Below, one piece after another: positions 1 to 8,420 of a stretch of 64,000 nucleotides of DNA. The notes beneath the pieces were generated by a model. The model did not search any database. It worked only from the letters and a program-made list of their open reading frames with translations, and was not told the origin of the DNA. The stretch is taken from positions 4,278,001 through 4,342,000 of the forward strand of contig NZ_CP107995.1 of assembly GCF_036116635.1 (NCBI RefSeq), written 5' to 3'. Origin of the DNA: Amycolatopsis sp. NBC_00345 (lineage in GTDB: Bacteria; Actinomycetota; Actinomycetes; Mycobacteriales; Pseudonocardiaceae). Position 1 is the stretch's first letter, and each line of letters starts with the position of its first letter. Made by a program: the position numbers and the translations under genes.

Positions 1-1452
1 GAGGTCCTCGGACATCTTCTTGGTGAGCGTGGTGACCAGCACCCGCTCGTCCTTCTCCGCGCGCTCGCGGATCTCGTGCACCAGGTCGTCGATCTGGCCC
101 TCGGTCGGCTTCACCACCACCTTCGGGTCGACCAGGCCGGTCGGGCGGATGACCTGCTCCACGAACTCGCCGCCGGCCTGGCCCATCTCGAACGGGCCCG
201 GCGTCGCCGAGAGGTACACCGTCTGGCCGATCCGGTCGGAGAACTCCTCCCAGGTCAGCGGCCGGTTGTCGGTGGCGCTGGGCAGCCGGAAGCCGAACTC
301 GACGAGGTTGCGCTTGCGCGACATGTCGCCCTCGTACATGCCGCCGATCTGCGGCACCGTCTGGTGCGACTCGTCGATGACCAGCAGGAAGTCTTCCGGG
401 AAGTAGTCGATCAGCGTGGCCGGCGCCGAGCCGGACGGCCGCCCGTCGATGTGCCGCGAGTAGTTCTCGATGCCGGAGCAGAACCCGACCTGGCGCATCA
501 TCTCGATGTCGTACGCCGTGCGCATGCGCAGCCGCTGGGCCTCCAGCAGCTTGCCCTGGCGCTCCAGCTCGGCCAGCCGCTGCTCGAGCTCCGCCTCGAT
601 GCCCTTGATCGCCCGCTCCATGCGCTCCGGGCCGGCGACGTAGTGCGTGGCCGGGAAGATCCGGACCTCGTCGATCTCGCGCACGATGTCGCCGGTGAGC
701 GGGTGCAGGTAGTACAGCTTCTCGATCTCGTCGCCGAAGAACTCGACCCGGATGGCCAGCTCCTCGTACGCCGGGATGATCTCCACCGTGTCGCCGCGCG
801 CGCGGAACGTGCCGCGGGCGAACGCGATGTCGTTGCGCGTGTACTGCACGTCGACCAGCGCGCGCAGGAACACGTCGCGGTCGAGCCGCTCGCCGACCTT
901 CAGCATCGAGGACCGGTCGAGGTAGGACTGCGGCGTGCCCAGCCCGTAGATGCAGGACACGCTGGCCACCACGATGACGTCACGGCGCGAGAGCAGGTTC
1001 ATCGTGGCGGAGTGGCGCAGCCGCTCGACGTCGTCGTTGATCGACGAGTCCTTCTCGATGTAGGTGTCCGTCTGCGCGATGTACGCCTCGGGCTGGTAGT
1101 AGTCGTAGTAGCTGACGAAGTACTCGACCGCGTTGTGCGGGAACAGCTCGCGCAGCTCGTTGGCCAGCTGCGCGGCCAGCGTCTTGTTCGGCGCCATGAC
1201 CAGCGTGGGGCGCTGCACGCGCTCGATCAGCCACGCGGTGGTGGCCGATTTGCCCGTGCCCGTGGCGCCCAGCAGCACGATGTCCTTCTCGCCCGCCCGG
1301 ACCCGGCGCTCGAGCTCGTCGATGGCCGCCGGCTGGTCACCGGCGGGCTGGTAGTCGCTGATGACCTCGAACCGGCCGCCGGACCGGGGGACGTCGGAGA
1401 CCGGCCGGAAGTCGGACTGGGCGAGGACGGGGTGTTCGGTTGCGAAAGCCAC
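1..1452 (-). CDS. uvrB: UvrABC excinuclease subunit B (partial, C-terminus off window)
   Basis: UvrB is the ATP-dependent damage-verification subunit of nucleotide excision repair; it is loaded by UvrA and recruits UvrC. The 484 codons present begin at a GTG (1452) with the family N-terminus, including ISDYQPAGDQPAAI and Walker A GATGTGKS near residue 68. The aromatic beta-hairpin YYDYYQPEAY and the helicase segments follow. About the last third lies beyond base 1. The start is fixed by alignment to the usual UvrB N-terminus. Its position near coaE, rpsA and polA matches the conserved actinobacterial order. Identification is firm; completeness cannot be judged. Confidence 0.97.
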   Translation of the reverse strand, partial: MAFATEHPVLAQSDFRPVSDVPRSGGRFEVISDYQPAGDQPAAIDELERRVRAGEKDIVLLGATGTGKSATTAWLIERVQRPTLVMAPNKTLAAQLANELRELFPHNAVEYFVSYYDYYQPEAYIAQTDTYIEKDSSINDDVERLRHSATMNLLSRRDVIVVASVSCIYGLGTPQSYLDRSSMLKVGERLDRDVFLRALVDVQYTRNDIAFARGTFRARGDTVEIIPAYEELAIRVEFFGDEIEKLYYLHPLTGDIVREIDEVRIFPATHYVAGPERMERAIKGIEAELEQRLAELERQGKLLEAQRLRMRTAYDIEMMRQVGFCSGIENYSRHIDGRPSGSAPATLIDYFPEDFLLVIDESHQTVPQIGGMYEGDMSRKRNLVEFGFRLPSATDNRPLTWEEFSDRIGQTVYLSATPGPFEMGQAGGEFVEQVIRPTGLVDPKVVVKPTEGQIDDLVHEIRERAEKDERVLVTTLTKKMSEDL

Positions 1453-1571
1453 GAGAACCAGAGTAAGCCGACCCACCGACAGTTTTCAGTCGCGGAGTCG
1501 GTGAAGGGCCCGCGACCTGCGGCGAAAGGGGTTTCAGGCGGTCCCGCGGACGCCCGCGCCGCCTGGCCCGT

Positions 1572-2852
1572 TCAGCAGCTGCAATCACAACCACAGCAGT
1601 CACACCCGTCGCACCCATCACATCCGCCGCAGTCACAGCCGCCACAGTCGCAGTCCCAGGAGCCGTGGGGCTTGCCGCTCCACGGGCCCGGGAACGGGTC
1701 GCGGCAGCAGAACTGGCAGGAGCAGCACATGTACGTCGCGACCAGGCAGCCGAACGCGACCCCGCGCCGGCGCGGCGGCAGTGCGAACTTCGGTGTCCAG
1801 CAGCCACCCCCGTCGCCGTTCTCCGGGCCGCGGCCGCGGCGCTTCGACGGCGGCTGGCCCGGCGGCTCCGAACCCGGCTGACCCGGCGGAGTACTCGCTG
1901 GCGCAGCCGGGTTCGCGCCCGAGTGCGACTCGCGGTGGTACGGGAACCCGTCCGGCGACTGCAGCGGCCCCGGCCCGATCCAGCCGGGCGGCGGCTCCTG
2001 CCGGTGCCCGAACGCGCGGCGCACGGCCTGGCGCAGCTCGTGCACCAGCAGCGCGTGCACCAGCGCGGGCTCGGTGAACTCCGCCTCGCGCAGCGCCAGC
2101 TCCACGCCGAGCACGGCGCCGTCGACCAGCCGCCGGGCCTCGGCGAGGCTGGTTCCGGTGGCGGACAACGGGTTCCAGCCGCCGTCGGCCTCGTCCGCGG
2201 CCTGGTCCTCCACCGCGTCCAGCAGGTGCGCGACGCGGCCGAACAGGCGGCCGGCCTCGGCGAGCGGGGCGGCGTTGGCCGGGCGGCCCGCGAGCACGGC
2301 CGTCTGCGCGAAGGCCGCGGACGCCGCCAGCTCGGCCGGCTCCGTCACCAGCAGCACGGAGTCGCCCGCCCGCGCCGCGCGTTCCAGCTCGCCTTGCCGT
2401 CCGACGGCCTCGGTGAGCACAGCCGTGTCGAAGCCGACGCGTAAGCCGGTGCGGCCGCCCTGCACCGCCCACCGCCGCGCGACGCGCCGGGCCGCGCCGG
2501 CGACGGGACGGCGGCCGAACGCGCCGTCACCGTCCTCGACGTGGTCGCCGACCTTCGCCGAGGCCAGCACCAGCGACACCGCGGCCGCGAGCTGCGCGCC
2601 CTCGCCCCGCGCGACCGACGTCGTCCGCATGCCCCGCAACGGGCACGGGCCGGCCTGGCGGCGTCCGCCCGCCCGCGGCGCCTGGGCCTCGACGAGGGCG
2701 GACACGACCAGCCCGTCGTAGTTCGTCACGACGCGCGCGAGCTGCCCGTGCTCGTCGCGCAACGCCAGGCAGAGGCCGCACAGGTGAGCCAGCCAGTCCG
2801 CGTGCAGCCGCGCGGACAGCCGGTGCCGGCACGGCCGGATGATCCCGAACAA
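1572..2852 (-). CDS. DUF5685-type protein with Cys-rich C-terminal tail
   Basis: The 426-residue protein starts at a TTG (2852) behind a G-rich ribosome site and opens MFGIIRPCRHRL, followed by HLCGLCLALRDEHG. I recognise this start as the actinobacterial DUF5685 family, whose function is unknown. The middle is Ala-rich and helical. Residues about 300-345 are Pro/Gly-rich and probably disordered. The end carries a hydrophobic Cys cluster (YMCCSCQFCC) and then a tail in which Cys alternates with Gly and Asp, for example CDCGGCDCGGCDGCDGCDCC. Metal binding is an inference from the Cys spacing. It stands alone between uvrB and a divergent DUF402 gene. Confidence 0.75.
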   Translation of the reverse strand: MFGIIRPCRHRLSARLHADWLAHLCGLCLALRDEHGQLARVVTNYDGLVVSALVEAQAPRAGGRRQAGPCPLRGMRTTSVARGEGAQLAAAVSLVLASAKVGDHVEDGDGAFGRRPVAGAARRVARRWAVQGGRTGLRVGFDTAVLTEAVGRQGELERAARAGDSVLLVTEPAELAASAAFAQTAVLAGRPANAAPLAEAGRLFGRVAHLLDAVEDQAADEADGGWNPLSATGTSLAEARRLVDGAVLGVELALREAEFTEPALVHALLVHELRQAVRRAFGHRQEPPPGWIGPGPLQSPDGFPYHRESHSGANPAAPASTPPGQPGSEPPGQPPSKRRGRGPENGDGGGCWTPKFALPPRRRGVAFGCLVATYMCCSCQFCCRDPFPGPWSGKPHGSWDCDCGGCDCGGCDGCDGCDCCGCDCSC

Positions 2853-2979
2853 GAGCCCCCCAAGTAAGTCCGGTGCACCCTAGCCAGCCGTGCACCCGGC
2901 CGGGTGCGGGTTGACCGATCCGTGACGGGCCCGGGTGAGAAACGTCCGGTTTCACCGCCGCGCAAGGCAAGATGAGCGG

Positions 2980-3498
2980 ATGACCGACCTGCACCCGCCG
3001 AAGGTGGAGACCTTCGACCCGGCCGCTCGTGTCAACATCGACCCCAAGGGCGTCACGCGGGAGGTGGAGGAGTTCCGCGAGGAGCCGTTCGGCCTCTACC
3101 TCGCCCGTCCCACGCCCGGGCGCGCCCAGTTCCGCTACCTCGAGTCCTGGCTGCTGCCGGAGCTGGGGCTGCGCGTCACCGACTTCTGGTTCAACCCCGG
3201 CCACGAGCGGGACCAGGACTTCTACCTCGACGTGGTCCGCGTGCGCCGCGACGGGGCCCGCTGGATCGCCACCGACCTCTACCTCGACCTGGTGCTCAAG
3301 GACAAGGTGTCGGTACGCGTGATCGACAACGACGAGCTGGTCGCGGCCGTCGCGGAGGGCCTGCTGCCGCAGTCCGAAGCCGAGTACGCGCTCGAAGCCA
3401 CGTACGCCGCTGTCGAGGGCCTCGCCGGGCACGGTTACGACCTCGCCGCCTGGCTGTCCACAAAGGACGTCACGCTGACCTGGCGGCGGCACCCCTAG
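2980..3498 (+). CDS. DUF402 domain protein
   Basis: A 172-residue soluble protein matching the DUF402 fold, which includes FomD-like and Ntdp-type nucleoside phosphatases. The typical core is present: WLLPELGLRVTDFWFNPGH, then DFYLDVVRVRRDGARWIATDLYLDLVL, an acidic metal-coordinating beta-barrel pattern. ATG 2980 is preferred to the longer ORF start at 2935, because the extra 15 residues are Arg-rich and unlike the family. It is divergent from the DUF5685 gene and followed by a 22-bp palindrome. Hydrolysis of a nucleotide or nucleotidyl substrate is likely from the family; the substrate is unknown. Confidence 0.75.
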   Translation: MTDLHPPKVETFDPAARVNIDPKGVTREVEEFREEPFGLYLARPTPGRAQFRYLESWLLPELGLRVTDFWFNPGHERDQDFYLDVVRVRRDGARWIATDLYLDLVLKDKVSVRVIDNDELVAAVAEGLLPQSEAEYALEATYAAVEGLAGHGYDLAAWLSTKDVTLTWRRHP

Positions 3499-3504
3499 CC
3501 GCCC

Positions 3505-3526
3505 GCATCCACCGATCGGTGGATGC
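3505..3526. repeat. Perfect 22-bp palindrome between DUF402 gene and ABC operon
   Basis: The arm GCATCCACCGA is followed directly by its exact reverse complement with no spacer. It lies just after the DUF402 stop and about 105 bases before the ABC ATPase start. It could be an operator for the downstream operon or a hairpin ending the upstream transcript; there is no T-run, which favours an operator. Confidence 0.5.
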
Positions 3527-3631
3527 CCGCCGCCTGCTGGTGGAGCCGGGTTCTGGCCGTTCCGGCGATCCGCGCGACCCCTTCCCCACGGGAGTCTCTT
3601 CTCGACGAACCGATCGAGAGGGGAGGGCGCG

Positions 3632-4537
3632 ATGCCGGTCATCGAAGTCCAGGGCCTGCACAAGCGGTACGGCGCCAAAGTAGCGGTGGACGACGTCTCG
3701 TTCAGCGTGGAGCGCGGGGAGATCTTCGGGATCCTCGGGCCCAACGGCGCCGGCAAGACCACCACGGTGGAGTGCCTGGAGGGGCTGCGCGTCGCCGACG
3801 GCGGCACGCTCTCGGTGCTCGGCCTCGACCCGCGCGCCGACCGGGGCGAGGTGCGCCAGCGCGTCGGCATCCAGCTCCAGGAGAGCCAGCTGCCCGACCG
3901 GCTGCGGGTCCGCGAGGCGATCGACCTGTACGCCTCCTTCTACCGCACGCCCGCCGACCCGGAGAAGCTGCTCGCCACGCTGGGCCTGGCCGACAAGCGC
4001 GACACCGCGTACAAGAAGCTCTCCGGCGGACAGAAGCAGCGGCTCTCCATCGCGCTCGCGCTCGTGGGCAGCCCGGAGATCGCCGTGCTCGACGAGCTCA
4101 CCACCGGCCTCGACCCGCAGGCGCGGCGTGACACCTGGGACCTGATCGAGGCGGTGCGCGACCGGGGCGTGACGATCCTGCTGGTCACGCACTTCATGGC
4201 GGAGGCCGAACGGCTCTGCGACCGGATCGCGGTGATCGACTCCGGCCGCGTGGTCGCCATCGACACGCCCGCCGGGCTGGTCGGGCGGGTCGACGACGAG
4301 CAGCGCATCCGCTTCCGCCCGTCGGCGCCGGTCGACGTGGCGCAGCTCGATTCGCTGCCCGACGTGCTGAAGGTCGAGCGCCACGGTGAACGGCTCGTGG
4401 TGACCGGGCGCGGCAACGCGCTGCACACCGTCACGTCGTTCCTCGCCCGCAACCAGGTGATCGCCGGCGAGCTGCGAGTGGACCAGGCGGATCTCGACGA
4501 CGCGTTCGTCGCGCTGACCGGCCGGAAACTGGACTGA
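3632..4537 (+). CDS. ABC exporter ATP-binding protein (DrrA-like)
   Basis: A 301-residue ATPase of the ABC-2 (daunorubicin/multidrug) exporter type. Walker A GPNGAGKTT places Lys at residue 42. The signature LSGGQKQRL lies near 130-138 and Walker B AVLDE near 152-156, followed by a switch His in LLVTHFM. The C-terminal about 90 residues form the accessory domain seen in DrrA-like proteins. The ATG is preceded by AGGGGAGGG. The permease gene starts 13 bases downstream, so this is the first gene of a probable operon reaching 10389. It powers export of an unknown substrate. Confidence 0.9.
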   Translation: MPVIEVQGLHKRYGAKVAVDDVSFSVERGEIFGILGPNGAGKTTTVECLEGLRVADGGTLSVLGLDPRADRGEVRQRVGIQLQESQLPDRLRVREAIDLYASFYRTPADPEKLLATLGLADKRDTAYKKLSGGQKQRLSIALALVGSPEIAVLDELTTGLDPQARRDTWDLIEAVRDRGVTILLVTHFMAEAERLCDRIAVIDSGRVVAIDTPAGLVGRVDDEQRIRFRPSAPVDVAQLDSLPDVLKVERHGERLVVTGRGNALHTVTSFLARNQVIAGELRVDQADLDDAFVALTGRKLD

Positions 4538-4550
4538 GGGGACCACACAG

Positions 4551-5288
4551 ATGCTCACCAAGATGACCGCCGTGGAGGCGAAGCTGTTCCTCCGCGACCC
4601 GGGCGCGCCGGCCACCGTGATCGGCATCCCGCTCGCCCTGATCCTGGTGTTCGGGTTGATCCCGGGCACGAAGAACCCGAGCGCGCAGTTCGGCGGTCAG
4701 TCGCCGTTGTCCACGCTGATCGCGCCGATGGCGGTGGCGATCGTCATCGCGATGCTCGCGGTGACGCTGTTCCCGGCCGCGCTGGCCGGCTACCGCGAAA
4801 AGGGCGTGCTGAAACGGCTTTCCGCCAGCCCGGTGCCGCCGGCCCGGCTGCTGGCCGCGCAGCTGATCGTGAACCTCGTGGCCGCCGTTGTCGTGATCCT
4901 GCTCGTCGTGGGGGTGGGCAGGATCGCGCTCGGCATGGCGTTGCCGCTGAATCCGGGCGGCTTCGCGCTGTCGGTGGTGCTGGGCGCGGCGTCGCTGTTC
5001 TCGGTGGGCCTGCTGGTCGCCGCGTTCGCGCCGACGGCCAGGGCCGCGAGCGGCATCGGGGCGCTGGTGTTCTTCCCGATGCTGGCGCTGGGCGGGGTGT
5101 GGGTGCCGAAGGAGCAGCTGCCGGTGTTCCTGCAGCACGTCGCCGACGTCCTGCCGCTCGGCGCGACGATCAACGCCCTGCGCGAGACCGCGGCGGGGCA
5201 CGCGCCGGAACTGCTGCAACTGGGCTCGATGGCCGCGTTCACCGTGGTCTGCTCCGTGCTCGCCGCCCGATTCTTCCGCTGGGAGTGA
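4551..5288 (+). CDS. ABC-2 type transporter permease
   Basis: A 245-residue integral membrane protein with about six hydrophobic segments and the ABC-2 layout: a cytoplasmic start (MLTKMTAVEAKLFLRDP), a first membrane helix at about 24-40, and a cytoplasmic stretch GYREKGVLKRLSASPVPP after the second helix. It is the membrane partner of the ATPase 13 bases upstream. The glycosyltransferase-like gene starts 2 bases after its stop, so the genes are probably co-translated. Substrate unknown. Confidence 0.88.
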   Translation: MLTKMTAVEAKLFLRDPGAPATVIGIPLALILVFGLIPGTKNPSAQFGGQSPLSTLIAPMAVAIVIAMLAVTLFPAALAGYREKGVLKRLSASPVPPARLLAAQLIVNLVAAVVVILLVVGVGRIALGMALPLNPGGFALSVVLGAASLFSVGLLVAAFAPTARAASGIGALVFFPMLALGGVWVPKEQLPVFLQHVADVLPLGATINALRETAAGHAPELLQLGSMAAFTVVCSVLAARFFRWE

Positions 5289-5290
5289 CG

Positions 5291-6799
5291 ATGACCGCGA
5301 CCGCTACCACCGTCCCGGCGACGCGCGCCGTGGCCCCGTTCGCCCGCAAGCCCGTGCTCGTCCTCGCCGCCCTGCTCACCGCGCTGCTGGCCGTCACCGC
5401 GAACCGCTACGGCTACATGGGCGACGAGCTGTACTTCCTCTCCGCCGGACGCCACCTGGCCTGGGGGTACGTCGACCAGCCGCCGCTCCTGCCGCTGCTG
5501 GCCCGCACGATGGACGCGCTCGTCCCCGGTTCTCCGTTCGTGCTGCGGATCCCGGCCATTCTGGCGATGGCCGCCGCGGTGCTGTTCGCCGCGCTGATCG
5601 CCCGCGAGTTCGGCGGCGGGGCCAAGGCGCAGACCCTGGCCGCGGCGACGCTGGCGGTGTCGACCCAGTTCGTCGGCAGCGGGCACTACCTGGCGACCTC
5701 GACGCTCGACCCGTTCCTGTGGACGGTGCTGCTCTGGCTGCTGGTCCGCTGGGTCCGCACCCGCGCCGACGGCCTGCTGGCCTGGGCGGGCGTGGTCACC
5801 GCGCTCACGCTGTACACGAAGTTCCTGATCGGCGGCTTCTGGCTGGTCGCCGGGATCGTGTTCCTCGTCTTCGGCCCGCGTGAGCTGTTGCGCCGGCCGA
5901 AGCTGTGGCTCGGCGCCGCGATCGCCGCGGCGGCGCTGGTCCCGACGCTCGTCTGGCAGGCGACGCACGGCTGGCCGCAGCTGGGCATGGGCGAGGCCGT
6001 CTCGCGGGAGGTCAGCGACTATCTGGGCGGACGGGTGGCGTGGCTGCCCGAGGCGCTGCTCGTCGCCGGATTGCCGATCGGGGCCGTGCTCCTTTGTTAC
6101 GGCCTGTGGCGGCTGCTGCGCTCGGAGCGGCTGCGGCCGTACCGCTTCGTCGCCTGGACCACGCTGGGGCTGGCCGTGGTGTTCGTCCTGGCCAACGGCC
6201 GCGCGTACTACATCGCGGGGATGTTCGCGCCGTGCTGGGCCGCGGCCGCGGTCGAGCTGGAAAGCGGCCGGGCTTCCCGGTGGTGGCGCTGGATCGCGAC
6301 CTGGCCGGTGTACCTGCTGGCCATCGTCCTCACGGTGCCCCAGTCGTTGCCGGTGTGGCCGCAGGCGTGGCTGACGGAGCACCCGGCGCTGCCGAGGTCG
6401 ATCCTCGCGTCCGCCGAGATCGGCTGGCCGGAGACGGCGCGCTCGGTGGCGGACGCGTTCGCGAAGGTCCCCGACCCGGCCCACACCGCCGTGGTCACCG
6501 AGTCCTACTGGACGGCGGGCGCGCTGGACCACTACGGCCCCGCGCTCGGCCTGCCCGAGCCGGCCAGCCCGAACCGCGGGTACGCCACGCTTGTCGTGCC
6601 GCCGGATTCGGCCCGCGACGTGCTGTTCGTCGGCACCGACCCGCGCCCGCTGCTGGGCCACTTCGCGGATCTGCGCCCGGCGGGCCAGGTGGACACGGGC
6701 GCGGCCAAGCCGAGCGTCGAACAGGGCTTGCCGATCTGGCTGGCGAGCGGGCGGCTCCAGCCGTGGCCGCGGATCTGGCCCAGCCTGGTCACCACCTGA
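5291..6799 (+). CDS. GT39/ArnT-like membrane glycosyltransferase (copy 1)
   Basis: A 502-residue multi-pass GT-C protein. The first luminal loop has the family acidic motif in YGYMGDELYFLSAGRHLAWGY, with Asp-Glu near residues 45-46, followed by DQPPLLPLLAR. About ten more hydrophobic segments follow, then a soluble C-terminal domain (TAVVTESYWTAGALDHYG). Such enzymes move sugars from a lipid-phosphate carrier to lipids, proteins or glycans outside the membrane. ATG 5291 is chosen because it lies 2 bases after the permease stop; the longer open frame to 5099 overlaps the permease. It is closely related to the next gene, indicating tandem duplication. Confidence 0.85.
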   Translation: MTATATTVPATRAVAPFARKPVLVLAALLTALLAVTANRYGYMGDELYFLSAGRHLAWGYVDQPPLLPLLARTMDALVPGSPFVLRIPAILAMAAAVLFAALIAREFGGGAKAQTLAAATLAVSTQFVGSGHYLATSTLDPFLWTVLLWLLVRWVRTRADGLLAWAGVVTALTLYTKFLIGGFWLVAGIVFLVFGPRELLRRPKLWLGAAIAAAALVPTLVWQATHGWPQLGMGEAVSREVSDYLGGRVAWLPEALLVAGLPIGAVLLCYGLWRLLRSERLRPYRFVAWTTLGLAVVFVLANGRAYYIAGMFAPCWAAAAVELESGRASRWWRWIATWPVYLLAIVLTVPQSLPVWPQAWLTEHPALPRSILASAEIGWPETARSVADAFAKVPDPAHTAVVTESYWTAGALDHYGPALGLPEPASPNRGYATLVVPPDSARDVLFVGTDPRPLLGHFADLRPAGQVDTGAAKPSVEQGLPIWLASGRLQPWPRIWPSLVTT

Positions 6800-6893
6800 C
6801 GTGGTGTGCCCGGCGCCACAGCGAGCGGCCCGGCGCCGGGCCCGCCCCCGTAGGGTGCGGCTCGTCGGGCCCGAACAGCGGACGGGGAGCAGG

Positions 6894-8420
6894 ATGGAAG
6901 CCGTGACCACGGCCGGCGCTCGCGCCAAGCCCACCGGCGACGTCGCGGAGTTCGCACGGCTGCCCGTGACGCTGCTCGCGGCCGGCACCGCGGCGGTCCT
7001 GCTCGCCACCGCCGGCCGCTACGGCTACTTCGGCGACGAGCTGTACTTCCTCGCCGCAGGCAAGCACCTGGCCTGGGGCTACGCCGACCAGCCGCCGGTG
7101 CTGCCGCTGATCGCGTGGCTGATGAACACGATCGCCCCGGGCTCGCTGGTGGTGTTCCGGGTCCCGGCGATCCTGGTCACTGCCGCGGGCGTAGTGGTGA
7201 CGGCGCTCATCGCGCGGGAGCTCGGCGGCCGGCGCCGGGCGCAGACCCGCGCGGCCGCCGCGTTCGCGATCTGCGGCCAGTTCGTGGGCAGCGGCCACTA
7301 CCTCGCGACGTCCACTGTCGACCCGGTGCTGTGGACGGTCGCGCTCTGGCTGCTCGTGCGCTGGCTGCGGACCCGGGACGACAACCTGCTGCTGTGGCTG
7401 GGACTGGTCACCGCCGTCGCGCTCAACGTGAAGTTCCTGATCGGCGCGTTCTGGGCCCTGGCCGCGCTGACCTCGCTCGTGTTCGGCCCGCGTGACCTGC
7501 TGCGCCGGCCGAAGCTGTGGGCGGGGGCGGGAATCGCCGCGCTGGCCTGCGTTCCGACGCTGTGGTGGCAGACGGCCAACGGCTGGCCGCAGCTCGGCAT
7601 GGGCGACGCGATCGCCAAGGAGGTCGACCAGGGCGGCGGCCGCGCGGAGTTCGTCCCGGGCCTGCTGGCCGGCGCCGGGCTGGTGACCGGCGCGTTGGGT
7701 GTCCTCTATGGACTGACCGTGCTGCTGGGCGCCAAACAGCTGCGGCCGTACCGGTTCCTCGGCTGGACGACGCTCGGGCTCATCGTCGTGTTCATCGTCG
7801 CCAACGGGCGGTTCTACTACGCCGCGGGCATGTTCGGCGTGCTGTGGGCCGCGGCCGCCGTGCACCTGGAGAACCGGCAGCCCGCGCTGTGGTGGCGCTG
7901 GGTGCCGACGTGGCCGGTGTTCGTGCTCTCCGCGTTGTACAGCCTGCCGTACGCGCTGCCGGTCTGGCCGGCGCAGTGGCTCGTGGAGCACCCCGACGCG
8001 CCGCATCCCGCGTACGCCATCGAAGAGGTGGGCTGGCCCGACCTGGCGGACTCCGTCGCCGGTGCGTACCGGCTGCTGCCGCCCGCCGAGCGCGAGCACA
8101 CCGCGCTCGTCACCGCGGGCTACTGGCAGGCGGGCGCCCTCGGCCGGTACGGACCGGAGCGTGGCCTGCCCGAGGCGTACAGCCCCAGCCGCGGCTTCTG
8201 GTACTTCGGACGTCCCGCCAACGACATGGACACCGTGCTCTTCGTCGGCAACGACCCGTCGAAGCTGGCGAAGCACTTTCAGTCGGCGAAGATCGTGGCA
8301 CGGGTCGACAACCGGCTCGGCGTGCCCAACTCCAGCCGGACCATGCCGATCTGGCAGCTCAGCGGGCGTCTTGACGCCTGGGCCGTGATCTGGCCCCAGC
8401 TCAAGGACCTCAAGGCATGA
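6894..8420 (+). CDS. GT39/ArnT-like membrane glycosyltransferase (copy 2)
   Basis: A 508-residue paralogue of the preceding gene, collinear along its length: YGYFGDELYFLAAGKHLAWGYADQPPVLPLI, FVGSGHYLATSTVDP, the LRPYRFLGWTTLGL block and a C-terminal soluble domain. ATG 6894 follows GGACGGGGAGCAGG. Its stop overlaps the sensor kinase ATG (ATGA), so translation is probably coupled. A 94-base gap containing a GC palindrome (6827-6842) separates the copies and could hold an internal promoter or attenuating hairpin. The acceptor is unknown. Confidence 0.85.
   Translation: MEAVTTAGARAKPTGDVAEFARLPVTLLAAGTAAVLLATAGRYGYFGDELYFLAAGKHLAWGYADQPPVLPLIAWLMNTIAPGSLVVFRVPAILVTAAGVVVTALIARELGGRRRAQTRAAAAFAICGQFVGSGHYLATSTVDPVLWTVALWLLVRWLRTRDDNLLLWLGLVTAVALNVKFLIGAFWALAALTSLVFGPRDLLRRPKLWAGAGIAALACVPTLWWQTANGWPQLGMGDAIAKEVDQGGGRAEFVPGLLAGAGLVTGALGVLYGLTVLLGAKQLRPYRFLGWTTLGLIVVFIVANGRFYYAAGMFGVLWAAAAVHLENRQPALWWRWVPTWPVFVLSALYSLPYALPVWPAQWLVEHPDAPHPAYAIEEVGWPDLADSVAGAYRLLPPAEREHTALVTAGYWQAGALGRYGPERGLPEAYSPSRGFWYFGRPANDMDTVLFVGNDPSKLAKHFQSAKIVARVDNRLGVPNSSRTMPIWQLSGRLDAWAVIWPQLKDLKA

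Noticed and set aside
76..1881. Long open frame opposite uvrB (601 codons)
   Set aside because: It is the antisense shadow of uvrB and the DUF5685 gene; the product is a His/Arg/Asp-rich mixture without any domain.
6827..6842. Perfect 16-bp GC palindrome between the two GT39 genes
   Set aside because: Made only of G and C in very GC-rich DNA, so chance is plausible; mentioned with the gene but not called as a site.
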